A DNA stretch of 43,811 bases, taken from contig JAJQHQ010000085.1 in NCBI GenBank assembly GCA_021199655.1, positions 1 to 43,811 of the forward strand, written 5' to 3'. The stretch is from Lachnospiraceae bacterium. Lineage in GTDB: Bacteria; Bacillota; Clostridia; Lachnospirales; Lachnospiraceae. The notes beneath the pieces are model-generated. The model did no database searches. It had not been told where the DNA came from and was given only the letters and a program-made list of their open reading frames with translations. Shown here piece by piece: positions 16,491 to 24,165 of this stretch (position 1 is the stretch's first letter; each line of letters opens with the position of its first letter). Position numbers and translations under genes: made by a program.

Positions 16491-17277
16491 TTCTGCTTCC
16501 TTCCTTTTCAAACTGTCTCTGCCGCACGATTTCAAAGCTCAGCACCCCGGCCGCGACCGACGCGTTCAGCGAATCGATATCTCCGTGCATCGGGATGGAA
16601 ACCGCAAAATCACATTTTTCGCGGACGAGACGGCTCACGCCGCTGCCCTCCGCACCGATCACCAGTCCAATTGGTCCGGTAAGACTTGCCTCATACATGG
16701 GCTGCGCATCCATGGCTGCACAGGCAAACCAGATGCCTTCTTTTTTCAGCTCCTCTATCGTATTTCCCAGATTCGTCACACGCGCGACCGGCGTATAGTT
16801 CAGCGCACCCGCCGAAGCGCGCGCCACCGTCGCGGTCAGTCCCACCGCATGCCGTTTGGGGATGATCACGCCGTGCGCACCTGCCAGATTGGCGGTACGG
16901 ACGATTGCACCAAGGTTATGCGGATCCTCGATCCCGTCCAGCAGGATCAAAAACGGAGCCTCGCCCTTTTCGCGCGCCGCCGCCAGAATGTCCGCAACCT
17001 CCGCATAATCATAAGCCGCAGCACAGGCAATCACGCCCTGATGCCGTCCGGTCTGTGACAAGCCGTCCAGACGCTCCTTCGGCACGAAATCAATGATCGT
17101 ACCGGCCTTGCGCGCCTCTCTTTTGATGGACTGAATTGGCCCGTCCTGGCAACCGTCCTGAATCAGCAGACGGTCAATCGTCTTGCCCGAACGGTAGGCC
17201 TCCAGAACGGCATTGCGGCCCTCAATGAGGCCGGAATCCGCTGCGTCCGGCTGCACATTTATTTCCTGTTTTCTCAT
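16483..17277 (-). CDS. rlmB: 23S rRNA 2'-O-ribose methyltransferase, TrmH/SpoU family (RlmB-like)
   Basis: 264-residue SPOUT methyltransferase that modifies 23S rRNA (G2251 in E. coli RlmB). An N-terminal substrate-binding domain (IEGRNAVLEAYRSG) precedes the knotted SAM domain with its three motifs: DGIEDPHNLGAIVRTAN, LVIGAEGSGVSRLV and IPMHGDIDSLNASVA. Start chosen at 17277 because TAGGAGA lies just upstream; an upstream in-frame extension crosses the half copy of a repeat and is not coding. Overlaps glmM by 8 bp. Confidence 0.88.
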   Translation of the reverse strand: MRKQEINVQPDAADSGLIEGRNAVLEAYRSGKTIDRLLIQDGCQDGPIQSIKREARKAGTIIDFVPKERLDGLSQTGRHQGVIACAAAYDYAEVADILAAAREKGEAPFLILLDGIEDPHNLGAIVRTANLAGAHGVIIPKRHAVGLTATVARASAGALNYTPVARVTNLGNTIEELKKEGIWFACAAMDAQPMYEASLTGPIGLVIGAEGSGVSRLVREKCDFAVSIPMHGDIDSLNASVAAGVLSFEIVRQRQFEKEGSRNG

Positions 17278-17324
17278 ATTGTCTCCTAAAATGATTGTGT
17301 CACACCTGCACCCGCGCCTTGCCC

Positions 17325-17414
17325 TGGCATCCGCAAGCAGACGGCAGGCGGATTTTTGCAGATTTTTCGAGCATAGCTTCTCTTGCTTCGCCATGTTCAG
17401 GCATCCGCAAGCAG
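17325..17414. repeat. Half copy of the fold-back repeat, flanked by a 15-bp direct repeat
   Basis: About 70 bp matching the left arm and centre of the repeat at 11865-12049 (CCGCAAGCAGACGG, GGATTTTTGCA, CGAGCATAG, TTGCTTCGCCAT), with no right arm. The 15-mer GGCATCCGCAAGCAG occurs at 17327-17341 and again at 17400-17414. The second copy encodes the last residues of mrnC (LLADA-stop). The repeat therefore lies exactly between the mrnC end and rlmB. Confidence 0.65.
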
Positions 17415-17843
17415 CCCGATACTCTCCAGCCCCTTCGCTGTCAGCTCCGTCATCCGCTCATACTTTTCTTCCAGATACAGATAGCCCATGAGCGCCTCGA
17501 AGCCGGTCGCCTCCAGATATTCCGTCATGGTGGCGTTTTTCGCCTTTGTATAAGGCTTGGAATTGCGTCCCCGGCGGTAAATGGCCGTCTCCTCCTCGTC
17601 AAGCTCCGGCAGAAGCGCCGCGATCATTTTTGCCTGCGCTTTTGCGCTGACACAGCGCGTCACCAGCCTGTGCAGCTTCTGCGGCTGGATGTCGTGCCGT
17701 TTCACATAAATGGTCCGGATGATCAGCTCATAGGCCGCATCGCCGATATAAGCAAGAGTCAGCGGGGCATACTGCTTCCAGTCTTTGGACGGAAGAGCAA
17801 ATGCGGCGTCGATGCAGGCAGTCATATCCGTTGCTTCCGTCAT
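17397..17843 (-). CDS. mrnC: Mini-ribonuclease III
   Basis: 148-residue Mini-III, an RNase III catalytic domain without a dsRNA-binding domain, which trims 23S rRNA precursors in Firmicutes. [14 protein letters not shown] carries the catalytic acidic signature, and [17 protein letters not shown] followed by [16 protein letters not shown] is family-typical. The ATG at 17843 overlaps the cysS stop as ATGA, suggesting translational coupling; a GTG 12 nt upstream is the alternative. The cysS-mrnC-rlmB order is widespread in Firmicutes, supporting the call. The last five codons fall inside the flanking repeat. Confidence 0.92.
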   Translation of the reverse strand: MTEATDMTACIDAAFALPSKDWKQYAPLTLAYIGDAAYELIIRTIYVKRHDIQPQKLHRLVTRCVSAKAQAKMIAALLPELDEEETAIYRRGRNSKPYTKAKNATMTEYLEATGFEALMGYLYLEEKYERMTELTAKGLESIGLLADA

Positions 17844-19276
17844 GCCCGTTTCCACTTTACACCCTCACGCGTATCCAGAAGCGTGATACCCTGTTCGGCC
17901 AGCTGGTTGCGGATCTCATCCGCCCGCGCAAAATTCTTTGCCTTGCGCGCAGCCTGCCGCGCTTCGATCAATGCCTCGATATCCGCGTCCAGCAGTTCTT
18001 CCTTTTCTTCCACGATCAGACCGAGGATGCCGCACAGATCGACCAGTTCCCCGTACACTGCCTGTACCAGTTCCTTTGAGTTTGCGGAGGTGAGGTTGCT
18101 GTTCGCGTATTTTACCAGTTCAAAAATCGCCGCGATCGCGTCCGCCGTGTTGAAGTCATCGTCCATGGCCTCGTCAAACTTTGTCTCATAAGCTTTTGCT
18201 CCGGCCAGGATATCCTGCTCAGCAGATGTCAGAACGACTTCTTCCGAAGCGGCGTTTTGCTCAGTACCTGCAGAACTGTTCTCCATAATATACTTCAGGT
18301 TTGACACCGCATTGCGGATTCGCTCCAGTCCGTTTCCGGCTGCCTCCATCAGGTCCGCACTGAAATTCAGCGGGCTGCGGTAATGCGCGCTCAGCATAAA
18401 GAAACGCAGCACCTGCAGGTCGTATTTCTCAGAGATTTCGCGCACGGTAAAGAAATTGCCGAGCGACTTGGACATCTTGCGGTTATCAATATTCAAAAAC
18501 GCATTGTGCAGCCAGTACTTCGCAAACGGCCTGCCGTTGCAGCACTCGCTCTGCGCGATCTCATTCTCATGATGCGGGAAGATCAGATCCTCGCCGCCCG
18601 CGTGAATGTCAATTTCCTCGCCCAGATATTTTTTCGACATCACCGAGCACTCAATATGCCAGCCGGGACGCCCCTCGCTCCACGGCGACGGCCAGAACGG
18701 CTCGCCCTCTTTTTTCGGCTTCCAGAGCACAAAATCCAGCGGATCCTCCTTCTGATCTTCGCCAGTCACCAGAAGCGAACGGCCGCCCGAGCGCAGATCG
18801 TCCAGATTCTTGTGGGAAAGCTTACCGTATTCCGCAAATTTTCTGGTGCGGAAATAGACCGTGCCGTCCACATTGTAGGCATAGCCCTTGTCCATCAGCG
18901 TCTGAATCATTTCGATCATCCCGTCGATCTCCTGCGTCGCACGCGGATGGGTCGTCGCCGGACGCACATTCATCGCTTCCATGTCCTTTTTGCACTCCGC
19001 GATGTACCGCTCGGAAATCTCCTGCGCGGAGACGCCCTCCTCATTCGCTTTGGCGATGATCTTATCGTCCACGTCCGTAAAATTGGATACATAATTCACT
19101 TCATAGCCCTTGTGCTCCAGATAACGCCGCACCGTATCAAACACGATCATCGGGCGCGCATTTCCGATATGGATCAGATTGTAGACCGTCGGTCCGCAGA
19201 CATACATCTTTACCTTGCCCGGTTCCAGCGGCACAAATTCTTCTTTTCTTTTCGACAGTGTATTGTAAACTCTCAT
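17840..19276 (-). CDS. cysS: Cysteinyl-tRNA synthetase
   Basis: 478-residue class I aminoacyl-tRNA synthetase charging tRNA-Cys. The zinc and cysteine-binding start [11 protein letters not shown], the HIGH-like HIGN (36-39), WHIECSVMS, the zinc-binding [12 protein letters not shown] and the KMSKSLGN loop are all present, followed by the DALR anticodon domain and the cysteinyl C-terminal helix ([18 protein letters not shown]). GAGGAA precedes the ATG. First gene of a unit with mrnC (4-bp overlap). The leader is about 105 nt and I see no T-box in it. Confidence 0.96.
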   Translation of the reverse strand: MRVYNTLSKRKEEFVPLEPGKVKMYVCGPTVYNLIHIGNARPMIVFDTVRRYLEHKGYEVNYVSNFTDVDDKIIAKANEEGVSAQEISERYIAECKKDMEAMNVRPATTHPRATQEIDGMIEMIQTLMDKGYAYNVDGTVYFRTRKFAEYGKLSHKNLDDLRSGGRSLLVTGEDQKEDPLDFVLWKPKKEGEPFWPSPWSEGRPGWHIECSVMSKKYLGEEIDIHAGGEDLIFPHHENEIAQSECCNGRPFAKYWLHNAFLNIDNRKMSKSLGNFFTVREISEKYDLQVLRFFMLSAHYRSPLNFSADLMEAAGNGLERIRNAVSNLKYIMENSSAGTEQNAASEEVVLTSAEQDILAGAKAYETKFDEAMDDDFNTADAIAAIFELVKYANSNLTSANSKELVQAVYGELVDLCGILGLIVEEKEELLDADIEALIEARQAARKAKNFARADEIRNQLAEQGITLLDTREGVKWKRA

Positions 19277-19385
19277 CCTGATTCCTCAACTTTCCCATGA
19301 ACATAAATTCGCCGTTCATTCACAGAGCGGCTCCTTATCCTTACATACAGCACATCCACGCTGCATATTTCAGATGTCTGTGAAC

Positions 19386-19414
19386 AGTCTATGCAAAAAC
19401 CCCGCTTTTGTCAA
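19386..19414 (-). promoter_or_regulatory. Probable promoter of cysS-mrnC
   Basis: On the minus strand TTGACA (19409-19414) and TAGACT (19386-19391) are separated by 17 bp, giving a leader of about 105 nt before cysS. Confidence 0.6.
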
Positions 19415-19428
19415 TTCCTTTTCCCTTT

Positions 19429-19848
19429 TCATTTCTCTTCTTTTATCGTAATGATATAAGCAGTTGCCTTCTCCCGAAACTGGCAAAAGAGAGGAATATA
19501 TTCATTTAAAATCTGATCAAAGGCTTCCCTTACCAAAGCGCCATTATAATCATGAGCCAGATTATTCCTCAAAGACAGCATCTCCATCCATCTGTCGTCC
19601 GAGATTAACCCTACCGAATATGCCGTTCGAAGTGTTTCACGGGGTGAACCAGCAGCAAAATCCAGAATTTTATGATACTTAACGATGATATCCTTCATAA
19701 CCTTCCAGGAAAGGTCAAACGTCAGATTGTATTTCTGTGCAGCTCCGCTCAGCACAAATTCATCTTCCGGGTCCCGCTGTTTTGCCTGTTCCAAACCACT
19801 CAGACAATCACAAAAGCTTCTATATCGATTAATAAACTTTCCTTCCAT
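19429..19848 (-). CDS. HEPN-domain protein of the HI0074/HepT family (toxin of an MNT/HEPN pair)
   Basis: 139-residue all-helical nucleotidyltransferase substrate-binding (HEPN) protein. FVLSGAAQKYNLTFDLSWKV is typical, and the RNase-type motif is R-x4-H in LRNNLAHDY. In characterised HepT/MntA pairs the HEPN protein is an RNase toxin silenced by AMPylation by its nucleotidyltransferase partner. Here the gene overlaps the 3' end of the partner by 20 bp, so the two are coupled. Toxin activity is inferred from family and motif. Confidence 0.85.
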   Translation of the reverse strand: MEGKFINRYRSFCDCLSGLEQAKQRDPEDEFVLSGAAQKYNLTFDLSWKVMKDIIVKYHKILDFAAGSPRETLRTAYSVGLISDDRWMEMLSLRNNLAHDYNGALVREAFDQILNEYIPLFCQFREKATAYIITIKEEK

Positions 19849-20110
19849 AGCGGTCCATGTCCTCTTTCAAATATTGATTCGTACATTTGTCATAATCAAA
19901 TACATCTATTTTTTTCAGAGTAGGAATCCGATCGATTTCCTCTTTCAGATCATCCAGGTTACGGCCGCCTTTCACAATAAAATCAATATCACTGGTCTCC
20001 GTCGCAGTACCGGTCGCATATGATCCAAACAGATACAGATGCTCTACCTGATACTTTCGACAGATCCGTTCTACCTGCTCTGTTATTTTCTCAAATGAAA
20101 GATTTGCCAT
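19829..20110 (-). CDS. MNT-type minimal nucleotidyltransferase (antitoxin of an MNT/HEPN pair)
   Basis: 93-residue nucleotidyltransferase of the pol-beta superfamily. The catalytic motif G-S-x10-D-x-D is complete (LFGSYATGTATETSDIDF), with a third acidic residue in KKIDVFDYD. Start 20110 chosen for AGGAGAGG just upstream. Expected to AMPylate and so neutralise the HEPN protein encoded next. The pair sits between ispF and cysS in an otherwise housekeeping stretch, as mobile toxin-antitoxin modules often do. Confidence 0.87.
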   Translation of the reverse strand: MANLSFEKITEQVERICRKYQVEHLYLFGSYATGTATETSDIDFIVKGGRNLDDLKEEIDRIPTLKKIDVFDYDKCTNQYLKEDMDRYGRKVY

Positions 20111-20135
20111 AATCCTCTCCTGTATACGCTCGAAT

Positions 20136-20717
20136 TCAGCTGTTCTGAACATCTGCCCTCTGATTTTTCACACACCCCAGACAGCTCGCGCATCCGCTTC
20201 CCGCAATACCGTCTCCATACATCCTGCCGTCCGCAATGCCGTCCATCAGCGGCTGCAGCAGGCAGACAGCGTGAGCGGAAATGCCCTCGCCGCTTCCGGT
20301 AAAGCCAAGTCCTTCCTCCGTGGTCGCCTTCACATTCACGCGTCCCGGCTCCAGATGCAGCGCTCCGGCGATGTTCTGCTTCATCTGCTCCATATAGGGC
20401 AACAGCTTCGGCCGCTGCGCGATGATCGTCGCGTCAATGTTTTCAATCACCATGCATTTCTCATCCAGCATCTCCCCGACACGCTTCAAAAGTTCCACGC
20501 TGGAGATACCTCTGTAACGCTCATCCGTATCCGGAAAATGCTTTCCGATGTCGCCCAGCGCTGCCGCGCCGAGCAGCGCATCCATGACCGCGTGCAGCAG
20601 CACATCCGCGTCCGAATGTCCCAAAAGTCCCTTTTCGTACGGTATTTCCACGCCTCCGAGGATCAGTCTGCGATCCTCCACAAGGCGGTGCACATCATAT
20701 CCCATTCCGATTCGCAT
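20136..20717 (-). CDS. ispF: 2-C-methyl-D-erythritol 2,4-cyclodiphosphate synthase with Cys-rich tail
   Basis: 193-residue IspF, the fifth enzyme of the non-mevalonate (MEP) isoprenoid pathway, trimeric and zinc-dependent. Zinc ligands are Asp8 and His10 in GYDVHRL and His42, before [11 protein letters not shown]; the [16 protein letters not shown] loop is standard. The normal protein ends near VCLL (about residue 157). Here about 35 residues follow, ending [14 protein letters not shown], a C-x2-C-x2-C pattern not part of the family. CAGGAGG precedes the ATG. The tail may bind metal, or may be a short read-through of former intergenic DNA. Confidence 0.92.
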   Translation of the reverse strand: MRIGMGYDVHRLVEDRRLILGGVEIPYEKGLLGHSDADVLLHAVMDALLGAAALGDIGKHFPDTDERYRGISSVELLKRVGEMLDEKCMVIENIDATIIAQRPKLLPYMEQMKQNIAGALHLEPGRVNVKATTEEGLGFTGSGEGISAHAVCLLQPLMDGIADGRMYGDGIAGSGCASCLGCVKNQRADVQNS

Positions 20718-20739
20718 CTATTTCCTCCTGTTCCTTCAT

Positions 20740-22461
20740 TCATCCGATCAGCACTCGTTTTCCTTCAAATGCAAAACCATAATGACAGATCCGCTCCTGC
20801 GGAATCCCTCTTGCAAGCAAATCCGTATCATACTTCATTTTCTCAATCTGAGCATGCGCGTCTTTCACCGTTTCGCTTAAGTCTTTCTCTTTCACAGGAT
20901 TGAACACCTTAAACTCCAGAACATAAGCTCTGAGGTCGTTTTGCAACGGCTCCAACACTACATCATAGCGCCCGAGCCCGCTTTCACGGTTCGAAGTGAT
21001 CCAATAACGTTCCGCCAGATCTACGATCAGCCCCAGCACAAAGCCGTGATAAAATCGTTCCGGCTCCACTTCGTCAGATAATTTCTTCCCGGTGTCAAAA
21101 AAGCTGAACGTCTGCAGGGCAAACTGGTTCATATACTGATTCATATAATCCACATCGCCCAACAGCAGTGCTTTTATAAAGTCATTATACCTCGTGGATG
21201 GATTTGCAAACCATCTTTGAATGATTTTGCGGAATTCTTTTTTCACTTCCAGATTTGTAAGGGACAGCGAATACTCGTTGTCTCTTTCCATTTCGATTTC
21301 ATTTTCATTCCCGGCCATTCTGCAGTCTTTGTCTGTTACAGGCTTATCCGTCCGCAGATACCCTGCCGCAAGAAGCAGACTCCAAACCGCTGAATCGCTC
21401 TCATCCAGTTCTTCAAATGCGATCTCTTCCTCCAGCCTTTTGTGAATGGACTTGCCCGCGAGCAGATCCTCTGCATCCATTTTCAATTCAGAGGAACCTT
21501 CCTGAAGCAGCTTTCCGACCAGCCTGTTCGAACTGGTGTTTGCCCAGTAAGTTCCAAATCTTCCTGAATCCAGATACTTTGTGATCGACCATGGATTATA
21601 AATATCTTTTCTTTTTCCAAAACAAAATCCATCGTACCAATACCGCACTTTTTCAATTTGCTCCGATAATCCAAACAGCCGCAGCGCTTCATAAACCTCT
21701 GCCTCGGTAAAGCCAAAGGCCGCTTCATATTTTGTGGAAGTCGTCATCACGACTTCCAGATTATTCATATCGGAAAAAATGGATTCTTTGCTGACCCTTG
21801 TAATTCCGGTTAACAGCCCCCGTTCCATATAGGGATTCGTCTTAAATGTACAGTTAAAAAGCCTGCTGATAAAAGGGAGCAGTTCATCCCAAAAATCATA
21901 AACATATGCCTCATGCAGCGGCGTATCATATTCATCCAGAAGAATGATTGCCTTTTTCCCATAATAACGATACATACAGATCGACAGACGATGCAGCGCC
22001 ATCGCCGCCATTGTATCAGACATCTCTGGTCTTACATAGTCAAAATATTCCTTTTCCTGCTGATTCAATGCATCACCATCCAGCACATAGCGATATTTCG
22101 CATACAAATCCACAATCGTCTGGATTATACTTTCCCGAATATCTTCATACGTGTTTCCTTTGATACCGGCAAAACTGATAAAAATCACCGGATAGCTTCC
22201 CTGCAATGTACGATATTTGGGATTTTCCCAAATAGAAAGTCCTTCAAACAACTCTGAGCGATCGGCATACTGCTTTGAGAAAAAAAGTTCCAGCATACTC
22301 ATATTCAGAGTCTTACCGAAGCGGCGCGGGCGCGTAATCAGGGTCACTGTGTCTCCGTTCTCCCACCATTCTCGTATAAAATCCGTCTTATCCACATAAA
22401 AATAATGATTTTTCCTGATATACTCAAAATCCTGCGTTCCAATGGAAATAGTCGGAACCAT
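20740..22461 (-). CDS. AAA-ATPase-like protein with PD-(D/E)XK nuclease-like C-terminus
   Basis: 573-residue protein of the family that joins AAA-ATPase_like (PF09820 type) to PDDEXK_9. The opening ISIGTQDFEYIRKNHYFYVDKT and the P-loop-like TRPRRFGKTLNMSML are standard. Walker B is IILLDEYDTPLHEAY. The C-terminal nuclease-like strand is DVVLEPLQNDLRAYVLEFKV. Such proteins are multicopy in gut Firmicutes and Bacteroidetes; their function is unknown and a role in mobility or defence is only suspected. ATG 22461 preferred; a TTG 21 nt upstream is possible. Follows the Sel1-like gene by 73 bp. Confidence 0.85.
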   Translation of the reverse strand: MVPTISIGTQDFEYIRKNHYFYVDKTDFIREWWENGDTVTLITRPRRFGKTLNMSMLELFFSKQYADRSELFEGLSIWENPKYRTLQGSYPVIFISFAGIKGNTYEDIRESIIQTIVDLYAKYRYVLDGDALNQQEKEYFDYVRPEMSDTMAAMALHRLSICMYRYYGKKAIILLDEYDTPLHEAYVYDFWDELLPFISRLFNCTFKTNPYMERGLLTGITRVSKESIFSDMNNLEVVMTTSTKYEAAFGFTEAEVYEALRLFGLSEQIEKVRYWYDGFCFGKRKDIYNPWSITKYLDSGRFGTYWANTSSNRLVGKLLQEGSSELKMDAEDLLAGKSIHKRLEEEIAFEELDESDSAVWSLLLAAGYLRTDKPVTDKDCRMAGNENEIEMERDNEYSLSLTNLEVKKEFRKIIQRWFANPSTRYNDFIKALLLGDVDYMNQYMNQFALQTFSFFDTGKKLSDEVEPERFYHGFVLGLIVDLAERYWITSNRESGLGRYDVVLEPLQNDLRAYVLEFKVFNPVKEKDLSETVKDAHAQIEKMKYDTDLLARGIPQERICHYGFAFEGKRVLIG

Positions 22462-22534
22462 CTGCCTCGCCCCCTTCTCCAATAAATCGGTTAAGCGTAC
22501 GCTTCTTCCGATAAGTCATATTTCCTGCCATAAA

Positions 22535-22972
22535 TCAACCGCAATCCTGGCAGCTATGATTTTTCTTCACAAAGCTGCCCGAAATCCCGTCAAGCTGTTC
22601 TCTCGTCCCCAGCTTGAGATAGCGCCGCAGAGTCCGCCGGGACATTCCCTGCGTCAGCGAAAATGTATCCTCACTGGATTCGCCAGATTCCCCGTCCGAA
22701 GGATGCGGACGCCCGGATGCATACGCCTTCGCCATCTCCTCGTAAGATGCGTCGTCGATCACCTTTTTCCCGCGTGAATACAGACGGTGATAGAGAAAAA
22801 AAGCTTCCTCGCATCCAAGCTCCATTGATTTTTTCAGGCAGACGCGGCCAAGCGTCCTGTCGCCGCCGTCCACGCCGCCCCGGCGCAAATAATACTTCCC
22901 CAGTCTGTAAAACGCTTCCGGATCGTCACGGCCGACCGCCCGGATCCAATCGTTTCTGACACTCTTTTTCAT
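22535..22972 (-). CDS. Small helical-repeat (Sel1-like) protein
   Basis: 145-residue cytoplasmic protein. DPEAFYRLGKYYLRRGG and CEEAFFLYHRLYSRG have the helix-turn-helix spacing of Sel1/TPR repeats. The C-terminal third is polar, then basic (MSRRTLRRYLKLGTREQLDG), and ends with a Cys pair. Start 22972 chosen because GGTGG lies just upstream. It lies 83 bp downstream of the N-lobe/HTH protein gene and is probably on the same transcript. A scaffold or regulatory function next to signalling genes is an inference. Confidence 0.6.
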   Translation of the reverse strand: MKKSVRNDWIRAVGRDDPEAFYRLGKYYLRRGGVDGGDRTLGRVCLKKSMELGCEEAFFLYHRLYSRGKKVIDDASYEEMAKAYASGRPHPSDGESGESSEDTFSLTQGMSRRTLRRYLKLGTREQLDGISGSFVKKNHSCQDCG

Positions 22973-23055
22973 ATTCTGCCACCATCCTTTCTGATGATGA
23001 CAGTTTAGCAAAAACAGCCGTCTGATTTTCTACCGGAAGTATACAAAACACTCTT

Positions 23056-23940
23056 TTATTTCGTCAGCGGCACGAGCAGAGGCAGACGGTATTCCGCCAG
23101 AACGCTGTCCATCTCTCCTAAGGACAGACGGTTTTTCAGCCCGTAAATGATGGCGCGGTCGCGCAGTCTGGCAGCAGTCAGCGGCGCACAGTGACCGCTT
23201 TTTAACAGGGTCTGTGTCTCTTCCGCAGTAAATTCCAGCACAAAGGCGACCCGCAGCAGAGTATCCTGCGTGGTGTTGCCCTGATTGCGGATCAGCTTGT
23301 AGCCGCCCGCGCGGCTCAATCCCGCGAGCTGCGACATGGTCTCCACAGACATATCCTTTTTTCCAAGCTTCGGAAGCAGCAGATCCCCAACGGTCTTCAT
23401 GACCGGTTTTTCTTCCATCATCTCGTCCAGCGGCACATCCGTCTCGATCATGCGCATCGTCGCTCCGACCCGCTCCACAGCGGCATTGATGGCCGACTGC
23501 TCCAGATATTCCATTACGACATAGGCTGTGCCATTTTCCTGAAAAATATCCCGCGTCGCGCCCACCTGCGGGTGGCGCAGGAAACGTGTATATGCCCTCG
23601 CATCATGAATGAACTTGTCAAGTCCTGCCTGATACTCCTTCTGGCAGCCCGGTCTCGGAACAAGCAGGCTTCTCCCGTTTTCCGTTTTCCGGCGGGCAGC
23701 ATTTCGCGGATTGAATTCGCGGATCGCCACCTTGCGTTCCATGTTCAGATCCCAGCCGATATGGGTGTTCCCGATATCATCGCTCTCAAAGGCTTTTCCG
23801 GAAACATACCGTCCCGCCAGAATAGTCTCCGCCGGGAGATACGCCATACCCGCCCGGTCCTGCGCATCATATCCGCAGTGCGGGCACACGCCCTCACCGG
23901 TCCATTCTTCCATGCATCCCGGGCAGCGGTTAAATTCCAT
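23056..23940 (-). CDS. Degenerate zinc-ribbon kinase N-lobe fused to a helix-turn-helix domain
   Basis: 294 residues. A zinc ribbon (CPGCMEEWTGEGVCPHCGYD, 6-25) is followed by a kinase N-lobe (about 38-148) closely like the full kinases nearby: LAGRYVSGKA, VAIREF and FQENGTAYVVMEYLE. The glycine-rich loop is lost, the catalytic Lys is Arg74, and everything after the hinge (HRD, DFG, APE) is missing. In its place is an XRE-like helical region (MSQLAGLSRAGGYKLIRNQG, FTAEETQTLLKSGH, APLTAARLRDRAI, LSLGEMDSVLAEYRLPLL) of a kind seen as stand-alone regulators in Lachnospiraceae. It cannot be an active kinase. A regulator or scaffold using the N-lobe as a binding module is my inference. Strong GGAAGGAGG ribosome site; the gene looks intact. 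Confidence 0.75.
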   Translation of the reverse strand: MEFNRCPGCMEEWTGEGVCPHCGYDAQDRAGMAYLPAETILAGRYVSGKAFESDDIGNTHIGWDLNMERKVAIREFNPRNAARRKTENGRSLLVPRPGCQKEYQAGLDKFIHDARAYTRFLRHPQVGATRDIFQENGTAYVVMEYLEQSAINAAVERVGATMRMIETDVPLDEMMEEKPVMKTVGDLLLPKLGKKDMSVETMSQLAGLSRAGGYKLIRNQGNTTQDTLLRVAFVLEFTAEETQTLLKSGHCAPLTAARLRDRAIIYGLKNRLSLGEMDSVLAEYRLPLLVPLTK

Positions 23941-24060
23941 CGCAAGTCCTCCTTCCGCAAGTGCACTTTTCTTCTGATAGGTTCCGAGTACGCAAGCGTC
24001 CTCTCCTTCCGATAAGTCACATTATATGGAATTCCCGCGCAAATTACAATCTTTTTCATG

Positions 24061-24092
24061 AAAAAAGGAGGCCGGTCACTGCGTCCGGCCTC
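24061..24092 (-). terminator. Intrinsic terminator after the beta-helix kinase gene
   Basis: GAGGCCGG and CCGGCCTC (24068-24075 with 24085-24092) form an 8-bp GC-rich stem. On the minus strand a run of six T follows the hairpin. It separates the main signalling operon from the N-lobe/HTH gene. Confidence 0.75.
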
Positions 24093-24165
24093 TTTCTCAT
24101 CTGTCAGCTGCGTCCACAGCTGTATTCCATATTTTATTGCCACATATCAATGCCGTCCTGAATCA

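Noticed and set aside
17278-17394. Upstream extension of rlmB by 39 codons
   Set aside because: It consists of the half-copy repeat and its border. The family start with TAGGAGA is at 17277.
19277-19385. T-box leader for cysS
   Set aside because: The leader is only about 105 nt and no T-box consensus or antiterminator stem was found.
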